31,444 nucleotides of DNA, taken from assembly GCA_900556415.1 (NCBI GenBank), contig USOU01000008.1:1-31444 (forward strand), written 5' to 3'. Made by a program: the position numbers and the translations under genes. Position 1 is the first letter of the stretch; every line of letters starts with the position of its first letter. A model generated the notes under the pieces. That model was not told the DNA's origin. It saw only the letters and a list, made by a program, of their open reading frames with translations, and did not search any database. The stretch is from an uncultured Collinsella sp. (GTDB taxonomy: Bacteria; Actinomycetota; Coriobacteriia; Coriobacteriales; Coriobacteriaceae). Of this stretch, positions 11,499 through 17,752 are shown in pieces.

Positions 11499-11565
11499 GT
11501 TGCGGTGAAATAGTTCCTGTTTTTGGGTTCTAGCAGCCCATCCAGGAACTATTCCACCGCAACTT
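11499..11565. repeat. 67-bp palindrome, copy A
   Basis: Arms of 22 nt (11499-11520, 11544-11565), beginning AGTTGCGGTG and ending CACCGCAACT, pair at all but one position (A against C). They enclose a 23-nt loop ending in CATC. Flanking CCCCTCA and TGAGGGG extend the symmetry. A second copy with swapped arms is at 13049-13115. It lies between the convergent folC and peptidase genes, where it may act as a two-way terminator. Confidence 0.75.
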
Positions 11566-11588
11566 ATTGAGGGGCTATTGGGAAGGGG

Positions 11589-12677
11589 CTAGTCAAGGCG
11601 GACTGGATCGTGGGGGTAGGCGTTGAGAATTTCGACGCCGGTCTCGGTCACCAGGGCCAGGTCCTCGATGCGGACGCCGGTGCGGCCGGGGAGGTAGATG
11701 CCCGGCTCGATGGAGAAGGTCATGCCCGGCTCGACAACCTGCTCGTTGACAAGCGAGACGTCGCCCGGCTCGTGGTCCTGCAGGCCGATCGAGTGGCCCA
11801 GGCGATGCGTAAAGTACTTGCCGTAGCCTGCGTCCTCAATCACGTCGCGCGCGGCGCGGTCCAGGTCACACATGCGCACGCCCGGTGCGATGAGTGCTTC
11901 GGCGGCCTCGTTGGCGCGGCGCACGATATCGTAGATGCGCGCCGTCTCTTCGTCCGGCTCGCCCCAAAAGAACGTGCGCGTCATGTCCGAGCAGTAGTTG
12001 CAGCGGCGTCCGCCAATGTCGAACAACACCACGTCGCCACGCTTGAGCACGGTGTCGTCTGGTTCGTGGTGCGGGTCGCCGGCGTTAGCGCCAAAGCTCG
12101 CGATAGGCGAAAAACTAAAGCCCTCGCAGCCGTGCTTACGATACAAGCCGAGCATCTGGTCGGCAATCTCGCGCTCCGTCACACCCTCGTGGACGAGTTT
12201 GATGGCATCGGCCATCACAGCGTCGTTAGCGGTCGAGGACGCCCGCATGAGCTCCTGTTCGGCGGAATCCTTGTGGGTGCGTGCGGCGGTGACGGCAAAG
12301 TCGCCCAGGAAAAACTCGCTGGCGGCGTGGCGTTCCATGAGCGGCATCAAAAAGCCGGAACGCATGACGGTGTCGATGCCGAGCGGTTTGGTCGGGTCGA
12401 TCTCACTCGCGATGGCGTCGGCCACGACGTCGGTATCGGTGTGGTAGGCAACGCGCGCATTGTCATACTCGGGCAGCTGATGCAGCGCGTTGACCAAGAT
12501 CACGGGCTCGCTACCGCGCGCGAGCAGCACACCGCAAAAACGCTCGAACATATCGGCATAAAAGCCGGTCAGATAATAAATCGACCACGGGTCGTTTACA
12601 AGCAGCTGCGCGCCGGGGTGCTGAGCCTCGAGCGCATCGAGCACGCGTGCCACACGCTGGTCATCGACATGTGCCAT
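11589..12677 (-). CDS. M24-family Xaa-Pro-type aminopeptidase/dipeptidase
   Basis: This cytoplasmic pita-bread metallopeptidase is expected to cleave Xaa-Pro bonds. The N-terminal creatinase-like domain covers about residues 1-130 and the catalytic domain the rest. Metal ligands are visible as Asp220 (FDIGG), Asp231 (SDMTRTF), His295 (HRLGHSIG), Glu324 (SIEPGIY) and Glu338 (RIED). The length of 362 residues is normal. The start at 12677 is preferred because AAGGA lies 6 nt upstream on the minus strand; an upstream in-frame start at 12716 has no such site. Whether it is an aminopeptidase (PepP-like) or a prolidase (PepQ-like) cannot be told from sequence alone. It is transcribed alone, convergent with folC. 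Confidence 0.9.
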   Translation of the reverse strand: MAHVDDQRVARVLDALEAQHPGAQLLVNDPWSIYYLTGFYADMFERFCGVLLARGSEPVILVNALHQLPEYDNARVAYHTDTDVVADAIASEIDPTKPLGIDTVMRSGFLMPLMERHAASEFFLGDFAVTAARTHKDSAEQELMRASSTANDAVMADAIKLVHEGVTEREIADQMLGLYRKHGCEGFSFSPIASFGANAGDPHHEPDDTVLKRGDVVLFDIGGRRCNYCSDMTRTFFWGEPDEETARIYDIVRRANEAAEALIAPGVRMCDLDRAARDVIEDAGYGKYFTHRLGHSIGLQDHEPGDVSLVNEQVVEPGMTFSIEPGIYLPGRTGVRIEDLALVTETGVEILNAYPHDPVRLD

Positions 12678-12833
12678 GAAACATCCTTTCGCTAGGTTGC
12701 CACCATGGTATCCCATGCCCGGCAGATAGGGACGTTCCTTTTATGCCGGCACTTCGGGACACTCCTTGGCATGACCATCCTAGCAAACGTTCGGGCAAAA
12801 GTAGCCATAAAAGGCCCGTCCCAAATGGGCTGG

Positions 12834-12993
12834 TTTCAAAAGTATGGCGGATTACGGGGCTGGACCGGTATTACTTGACCATGGGAAAAATCGCGAAATT
12901 AAAACCGCAGGTAGACGGCTTATCAAAAATCGAAAATTGCCGGTATGGATGGGGGTCTCCGAATCAGCCCCGTAATCCGGCATAGTTTTGAAA
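12834..12993. repeat. 160-bp MITE-like element with 29-bp inverted ends
   Basis: Terminal arms 12834-12862 and 12965-12993 (TTTCAAAAGTATG... and ...ATAGTTTTGAAA) match in inverted orientation at 27 of 29 positions; both mismatches are G opposite G. The 102-bp interior is more A-rich than the flanks and has no reading frame I would call. It sits in the 496-bp gene-free region between the M24 peptidase and the flavoprotein operon. No obvious target-site duplication is visible at the edges, though short ones cannot be excluded. Confidence 0.65.
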
Positions 12994-13048
12994 TGGCACT
13001 AAAAAATGGCACTAAAGTGGGCACAAGCTAAATACCAATTCCAAGGAT

Positions 13049-13115
13049 AGTTGCGGTGGAATAGTTCCTGGATGCCGGGGTTTTGGCGGAAATCAGGAAC
13101 TATTTCACCGCAACT
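13049..13115. repeat. 67-bp palindrome, copy B
   Basis: Its 22-nt arms (13049-13070 and 13094-13115) and 23-nt loop have the same geometry as 11499-11565. The arm variants are exchanged (GTGGAAT left, ATTTCAC right), so copy B is copy A in reverse orientation. The loops share only four bases at one edge. It lies downstream of the minus-strand flavoprotein operon and might serve as its terminator. Confidence 0.75.
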
Positions 13116-13173
13116 GAGGAGGGGCGGGGTGGATGGCTGGGTAGCTAAAAGAGCCCCGTCCTAAATTAGCTGC

Positions 13174-13572
13174 TTAGGCTGGGTCGATGTCCATGCTGGC
13201 GACGAGGTCGATGCCCGTGTTGAGGAGGTTGGGGAGCACAACGTCGCCCATGCGAATAGGGACCTCGACGACCACACCGCGGATGAGGTCCATGGCTTGG
13301 GCGTGGAGCGCCAGCGGGATGGCTTCGGCCGTACGCACGGGCAGCAGCGCCTCGTCGCCGCCGGATACGGCCACGGTGGTGGTGAGCGCGCGCATGGGGC
13401 AGGTGAGTTCCTGGCGTGCGAACTTATCGCCGCGTGGGCAGCTGTTGCCGGTCACGGAGCGCACCTCTACCAGGGCGCCGTCTGCGTCACGCTCCACCTC
13501 TACGGTCAGGAGGCACTCAGACGGGCAGGTGGTGCAGTTGAACTGCAAGGTCTCAGTCGCATTCGTGCTCAT
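13174..13572 (-). CDS. DUF1667 cysteine-rich protein
   Basis: This 132-residue protein has an N-terminal cysteine cluster (Cys13, Cys16, Cys20 in FNCTTCPSEC, Cys45 in GNSCPRG, and Cys58) that probably binds a metal or Fe-S cluster. The family occurs next to GlpA-like dehydrogenases and a pyridine-nucleotide oxidoreductase in many anaerobes; its exact role is not settled. The start at 13572 is chosen because GAGGAGG (minus strand, 13588-13582) lies 9 nt upstream, inside the end of the preceding gene. Only 4 nt separate it from that gene, so it is the last gene of a three-gene operon. Confidence 0.85.
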   Translation of the reverse strand: MSTNATETLQFNCTTCPSECLLTVEVERDADGALVEVRSVTGNSCPRGDKFARQELTCPMRALTTTVAVSGGDEALLPVRTAEAIPLALHAQAMDLIRGVVVEVPIRMGDVVLPNLLNTGIDLVASMDIDPA

Positions 13573-13576
13573 GGCC

Positions 13577-14971
13577 TTACGCCTCCTCAACGGGGTCGAC
13601 GGACAGGACAATCTCGCTAGCACCTAGGTCGAGTGCGCGTTGAATCACCTTTGCCGGCAGCGGGAAGCTTTCCATGACGCTCGGCTTAAATGCACGGACC
13701 TTGCCTGCGAACAATTCCTCGCCGCCAGCGAGAATGCGCACACGGGCGGCATCGACCGGCCGGCGCACACGGAAGTTGAGTTTGGTGAGTGCCACCGCCG
13801 TAATGCGTCCCGGCAGCGCGTAGCCCGCGATGCCGGCAGGGGAGACCGTGAGCTCGCAGCCCGTGCTCGCAGCGCTCGCCCCGGCGTCAGAGCCCAACGC
13901 CCACGCCGCCGCAGCCGCACCGGCGCGCTCGGACTCGGTCGTCACGTTGTCGGCCAGGTCGTGCACGTGCAGCACGTTGCCGCAGGCAAAGATGCCCGGC
14001 ACGCCTGTCTGGAGGCTCTGGTCCACTACGGCGCCGCGCGTGCGCGGGTCAAGCTCCACGCCTGCGGCAACCGAAAGCTCGTTCTCGGGAATTAGACCCA
14101 CCGAAAGCAGCAGCGTGTCGCACGGAACGATGCGCTCCGTCCCGGCAATGGGCGCCAGGTGCTCGTCGACCTGGCTTACCTCGACGGCCTCCACGCGGTC
14201 GTGCCCGATCACGCGCGTGACGGTGGTGGACAGGTGCAGCGGAATTCCAAAGTCGTCCAGGCAGTTCTTGACGTTGCGGCGCAGGCCGTTGGCGTACGGC
14301 ATGAGCTCGTACACGCCCTCGACGGAAATCCCCTCGAGCGTGCAGCGGCGCGCCATGATAAGCCCGATGTCGCCCGAGCCCAAAATGACGGCGCTCGAGC
14401 CGGGCCTGAGGTTTTCGATATTGATGTATCGCTGCGCCAGGCCGGCCGTAAACACGCCGGCGGGACGGCTACCGGGAATCTTGATCTCGCTGCGGGTGCG
14501 CTCACGGCAGCCCATGGCAAGGACGACCGCGCGTCCGGTGAGTTGCAGCATGCCGGCGGGGCTCATGAGCGTGACGGTATGGACTGCGGTGGTTCCCGCG
14601 GTCTTGTCCGCATCCAGCGCGCCCACAGCCTCGCCCTCGCCCGAATCAATCCCAAGCACCATGCTGTCCAAGAACGGCGCGATGTCGGTCTCGCGCACCT
14701 GGTCGATAAAGCGCTGCGCATACTCGGGGCCGGTGAGCTCCTGCTTAAAGTGCGATAGGCCAAAGCCGGGGTGGATGCACTGGCGGAGTATTCCGCCCAG
14801 GTGCTGTTCGCGCTCCACGATAGCTGCGCGCGCGCCGGCTTTATGCGCGGCAAGTGCGGCAGCCATACCGGCGGGGCCGCCGCCGATAACGACCACGTCG
14901 AAGGCCTGCGTTGCTACTGACGCTGCGGCTCCGGCCTCCGCGCGTTCGTCGCGCATATCAAGCGTCGCCAT
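13577..14971 (-). CDS. FAD/NAD(P)-binding oxidoreductase (partner of GlpA-like dehydrogenase)
   Basis: This 464-residue flavoprotein has an FAD-binding Rossmann motif GGGPAG at residues 30-35, a second dinucleotide fold with GSGDIG near 193, and the late FAD motif FACGNVLHVHD. It is preceded by about 20 Ala-rich residues that are unlikely to be essential. The family resembles the second subunit of anaerobic glycerol-3-phosphate dehydrogenase-like complexes and would pass electrons from the GlpA-like protein to NAD(P)+ or another carrier. It begins one base after the stop of the GlpA-like gene (TAG-g-ATG) and is followed after 4 nt by the DUF1667 gene. No TlpA or disulfide CxxC active site is obvious, so a thioredoxin-reductase role is less likely. 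Confidence 0.85.
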   Translation of the reverse strand: MATLDMRDERAEAGAAASVATQAFDVVVIGGGPAGMAAALAAHKAGARAAIVEREQHLGGILRQCIHPGFGLSHFKQELTGPEYAQRFIDQVRETDIAPFLDSMVLGIDSGEGEAVGALDADKTAGTTAVHTVTLMSPAGMLQLTGRAVVLAMGCRERTRSEIKIPGSRPAGVFTAGLAQRYINIENLRPGSSAVILGSGDIGLIMARRCTLEGISVEGVYELMPYANGLRRNVKNCLDDFGIPLHLSTTVTRVIGHDRVEAVEVSQVDEHLAPIAGTERIVPCDTLLLSVGLIPENELSVAAGVELDPRTRGAVVDQSLQTGVPGIFACGNVLHVHDLADNVTTESERAGAAAAAWALGSDAGASAASTGCELTVSPAGIAGYALPGRITAVALTKLNFRVRRPVDAARVRILAGGEELFAGKVRAFKPSVMESFPLPAKVIQRALDLGASEIVLSVDPVEEA

Positions 14972-14972
14972 C

Positions 14973-16430
14973 CTAGCGCACCCCCTTCAGCGGTCCCTCA
15001 ACCAGCCAAGATCTGACATCCTCCAACAGCACTTCGCTGGGATCGCAGCCCAGCTCGCGCGCCAGGATTGCCACCACGCGGCTCTGGCAAAAGCCACTTT
15101 GGCACCGGCCCATGCCAGCGCGGCAGCGGCGCTTGACGCCCTCGACCGAAACCGCGCCCGGGCGGCGCCGGATCGCGGCCACAATCTCGGCCTCGGGCAC
15201 CGTCTCGCAGCGGCAGACGATCTGTCCCCACGCGGGATCGGACTCAATGAGTTCTTCCTTGCGCGCGAGCGGCGCGCGGTCAAAGTCATCTGGCGCGCGG
15301 CGTATCGGGTCCCAATCGTTCCGTTCGCGCAGAGCTACGCCGGCGTCGCGCAGTACCTGTTCCATGCGCTCAGCAATGGCCGGCGCACTTGCCACGCCCG
15401 GCGACTGAATACCCGCTGCTTGAAACAGCCCAGGCACCACGGCCGACTGCCCAATAAAGAAGTCGTTCGTACCCTGAATGACCGGACGACCGCCGGCAAA
15501 CGCTCGCACCACGCGGCGCGTGTCCAGATCGGGCACCAGCTTGCGCGCACCGGTCAGGAGCGCATTGACATCGGTCGCGTAGGTCTGTGTATCGCCCGGC
15601 TCGCGCACAGCGGCGGTCGCGGTAATCACTGTGTTGCCGTGTACGGTACCCGTGACGATAACGCCCTTCGATATCGGCGTGGGAACGGGGTAGAGCGGCA
15701 TGAGCGCACGCGGCTCCTTGTCCAGCACCACAATGTTGCCCTGGCGCCAGACCATCTGAACCTCCTCGGCGCCGGCCATATGCGAGATGTCCGCGGCACC
15801 GTTGCCCGCGGCGTTGATCAGGTAACGGCAGTGCACGTCTCCGGCGGGCGTTGCCAGCGTAAAGCGCGCGGCTCCGTCATCCGAACCGGCAACTTCAATT
15901 GCCTCCACTGGCGCAGACCGCATAAACGTCACGCCGTTGGCTACCGCGTTCTCCAGTGCAGCGATAGCGACCTCAAACGGATCGACAAAGCCAGTCGAGG
16001 GACACCACAACGCGCACGTCGCCTCGGCGCTCGCGCGCGGTTCCAGCTCGTGGATGCGCTCGGGGCCGATAATCGACAGCTCGGGCACGCCGTTGGCCAG
16101 GCCATTCTGGCGCAGCTTCTCCAGGCGTGCGCGGTCCTCGTCGCTAAACCCCAGCACCATCGATCCGGTGCGGCGGAATAAAAAGCCGAGTTCCTGAGCC
16201 CATGTGTCATATAGCTCACAACCACGGGCGTTGACCTGCGCCTTTACGGTGCCTGGCGCCGGATCGTAGCCTGCGTGCACCAGGCCGCCGTTGGCCTTTG
16301 AAGCCCCCAGCGCGATATCGTTTGCTGCCTCGACCACGCAAATGGACAGGTCAAACCGCGCGAGCTGCCGCGCGATGGCGCATCCGGTAATGCCCGCGCC
16401 CACAATTGCGATATCAAACGTTTCTGCCAC
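14973..16430 (-). CDS. GlpA-like FAD-dependent dehydrogenase with C-terminal BFD-type 2Fe-2S domain
   Basis: This 485-residue protein oxidises a hydroxy-acid or polyol phosphate. The N-terminal DAO fold has GAGITG at 11-16, and a GLVHAGY segment follows. The last 80 residues form a bacterioferritin-associated-ferredoxin-like domain with Cys406, Cys408, Cys443 and Cys448 as likely 2Fe-2S ligands. Together with the two downstream genes it matches the glycerol-3-phosphate dehydrogenase trio of anaerobes, but no glycerol kinase or facilitator is nearby, so another substrate (for example L-2-hydroxyglutarate or a related acid) is possible. The start is GTG (16430-16428) with GGGAGG 4 nt upstream. 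It is the first gene of the operon. Confidence 0.85.
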   Translation of the reverse strand: MAETFDIAIVGAGITGCAIARQLARFDLSICVVEAANDIALGASKANGGLVHAGYDPAPGTVKAQVNARGCELYDTWAQELGFLFRRTGSMVLGFSDEDRARLEKLRQNGLANGVPELSIIGPERIHELEPRASAEATCALWCPSTGFVDPFEVAIAALENAVANGVTFMRSAPVEAIEVAGSDDGAARFTLATPAGDVHCRYLINAAGNGAADISHMAGAEEVQMVWRQGNIVVLDKEPRALMPLYPVPTPISKGVIVTGTVHGNTVITATAAVREPGDTQTYATDVNALLTGARKLVPDLDTRRVVRAFAGGRPVIQGTNDFFIGQSAVVPGLFQAAGIQSPGVASAPAIAERMEQVLRDAGVALRERNDWDPIRRAPDDFDRAPLARKEELIESDPAWGQIVCRCETVPEAEIVAAIRRRPGAVSVEGVKRRCRAGMGRCQSGFCQSRVVAILARELGCDPSEVLLEDVRSWLVEGPLKGVR

Positions 16431-16447
16431 GGTGCCTCCCAGACAAG

Positions 16448-16462
16448 TTGACAGGATGTCAA
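16448..16462 (-). promoter_or_regulatory. Palindromic operator candidate before the flavoprotein operon
   Basis: TTGACA-GGA-TGTCAA is a perfect 6-bp inverted repeat 18-32 nt upstream of the GTG start of the GlpA-like gene. TTGACA also matches the -35 consensus, so it could be an operator overlapping a promoter. I do not see a convincing -10 at the right spacing between it and the start. Confidence 0.35.
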
Positions 16463-16534
16463 TAAGACTATCCTACGGTGTGCGCACCCCCAGCGCAGCG
16501 GCAATGCGGCGAACAGCCCTGCAACACCCGCCAA

Positions 16535-16580
16535 CGGCAGGCAAGGGGAGGCTCAACAAGGTAGACAACCTTGCCTGCCG
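16535..16580. repeat. 12-bp inverted repeat upstream of the 40-bp-pitch array
   Basis: CGGCAGGCAAGG (16535-16546) is the exact reverse complement of CCTTGCCTGCCG (16569-16580), with a 22-nt spacer. It ends 20 bp before the first array element and may mark the edge of the repeat region. GCTTT follows, too weak for a confident terminator call. Confidence 0.5.
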
Positions 16581-16600
16581 GCTTTGATGTCGGAGTTTTG

Positions 16601-16974
16601 TCTCGTTCTGTAACAGTAAACTGAGGATTTGGGTCCCAGTTGTTACAGATTGAGATCGAATTCAGGGAGAGATTCTTCTGTCTCGATCTGTAACATCTGG
16701 GGACTGTTTTGGGGTCTAGATGTTACAGATTTAGATGAACCTATCAGTCGGTTTCGAATGTATAAATCTGTAACGGTTAGACCTGTTTTTGCCGAGTTGT
16801 TGTTACAGATTGAGATATTTAACGGAGGGCTCACCGTTCGTCTCGATCTGTAACAGTAAGAGGGGTTTCGGGGCCTAAGATGTTACAGATCGAGATTGAA
16901 GTCGGGGAGGGCCCCTGTGTCTCGATCTGTAACATCTAGACACGGATTCCGCTTCCACCTGTTACAGATTGAGA
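16601..16974. repeat. Array of ten 15-bp elements in alternating orientation at 40-bp pitch
   Basis: The element TCTCGATCTGTAACA and its inverse TGTTACAGATTGAGA alternate strictly ten times. Forward copies start at 16601, 16681, 16761, 16841 and 16920; inverse copies start at 16641, 16721, 16801, 16881 and 16960. Start-to-start distances are exactly 40 bp except one of 39 bp. Spacers are 25 bp (one 24) and largely unique. Forward copies mostly carry G at position 5 where the partner arm carries T, leaving a G-U pair if the plus strand is transcribed. Several spacers have their own short inverted repeats (AACGG/CCGTT, GGGG/CCCC). It fills the 644-bp region between the divergent GlpA-like and zinc-ribbon genes. 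It may be a BIME-like palindrome array, a series of tandem RNA hairpins or a multi-site protein-binding array. Confidence 0.9.
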
Positions 16975-17074
16975 TGTTTGTGTCCGCGCCAGCCCGTACC
17001 CAGCCGTGGTCCCATATAAACAAACCCCGTGGTAAACTAGACCGGACTGTAAATATTCCGAAAGGTACATCCCA

Positions 17075-17506
17075 ATGTCCAAATACATCAACGAGCTCAT
17101 GTCGCCGCAGCTTATGGGCGTCATCTATGCCTTCGTCGGCTTCATCATCGCCCTGTATGTGCTGTCGGTCGTCTATGTGTTCATCGACGCTCGCCGCCGC
17201 GGGGCCAGCGCCTACGTGGCATGGGGCATCATCGCCCTCATCCCGTTTGTGGGCCTCATCGCCTACCTGGTCCTGCGTCCGCACTCCTACGCGGCCGATC
17301 GCGAGGAGCAGGAGCTGGACATGGCCTTGCGCGAGCGCCAGCTTGCTCAGTACGGCACCTGCCCGCAGTGCGGCGCTCCCATCGAGAAGGACTTTGTCGT
17401 GTGCCCGGTGTGCGACACCCAGGTTCGCAACGTGTGCCCCAGCTGCCATCGCCCGCTCGACGCGCACTGGAAGGTCTGCCCCTACTGCCGAACTCGCATT
17501 CAGTAA
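17075..17506 (+). CDS. Small membrane protein with cytoplasmic double zinc ribbon
   Basis: This 143-residue protein of unknown function has two predicted membrane helices (about 13-37 and 48-67) joined by a short positively charged loop (DARRRG), then a charged linker. Two zinc-ribbon units follow, built from four CxxC pairs: Cys96/99, Cys110/113, Cys121/124 and Cys135/138. The start ATG 17075 is supported by GAAAGG 9 nt upstream. It is the first gene after the 40-bp-pitch array. A hairpin at 17623-17653 lies downstream. Similar proteins in actinobacteria are annotated only as zinc-ribbon proteins. Confidence 0.85.
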   Translation: MSKYINELMSPQLMGVIYAFVGFIIALYVLSVVYVFIDARRRGASAYVAWGIIALIPFVGLIAYLVLRPHSYAADREEQELDMALRERQLAQYGTCPQCGAPIEKDFVVCPVCDTQVRNVCPSCHRPLDAHWKVCPYCRTRIQ

Positions 17507-17622
17507 CGCATCCATCGCCGGGCCGGCCGCAAGCCACGTGTACCGCGCGTCACGCGTAAGCCGCACGCGCGCCACAAGCCGCAGACGCCCCGCCCCCACA
17601 CGATGAAGCATGCGTAGAAAAT

Positions 17623-17653
17623 CGCCCGCCGTGCCATTAAGGTGCGGCGGGCG
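17623..17653 (+). terminator. Hairpin terminator candidate after the zinc-ribbon gene
   Basis: Bases 17623-17635 pair with 17641-17653 (13 pairs, two of them G-U), around loop ATTAA. The tail CTTGTAT is T-poor, and the same bases form the -35 region of the thrS promoter. Confidence 0.6.
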
Positions 17654-17654
17654 C

Positions 17655-17682
17655 TTGTATACCAAGGCAACCTGCCTATAAT
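17655..17682 (+). promoter_or_regulatory. Promoter of thrS
   Basis: TTGTAT (17655-17660) and a consensus TATAAT (17677-17682) are separated by 16 nt. Transcription would start near 17689, giving a leader of about 64 nt before thrS with no T-box element. Confidence 0.65.
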
Positions 17683-17752
17683 GATGCAAGTCAAAAACGC
17701 CGAGCGCATCGCACGCACTTGCATTAGGCATCCGAGAGGAGAAAACATACCC

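Noticed and set aside
13830..16181. Long plus-strand frame of 783 codons opposite the flavoprotein operon
   Set aside because: It spans two genes on the other strand that have clear FAD and 2Fe-2S motifs; its own translation is low-complexity and without domains.
16629..16853. Small frames inside the alternating array as peptides
   Set aside because: They are composed of the repeats, have no ribosome-binding sites and read through palindromes on both strands.
16601..16974. CRISPR array
   Set aside because: Repeats are only 15 bp and invert at every step, spacers are short, and no cas gene is in the window.
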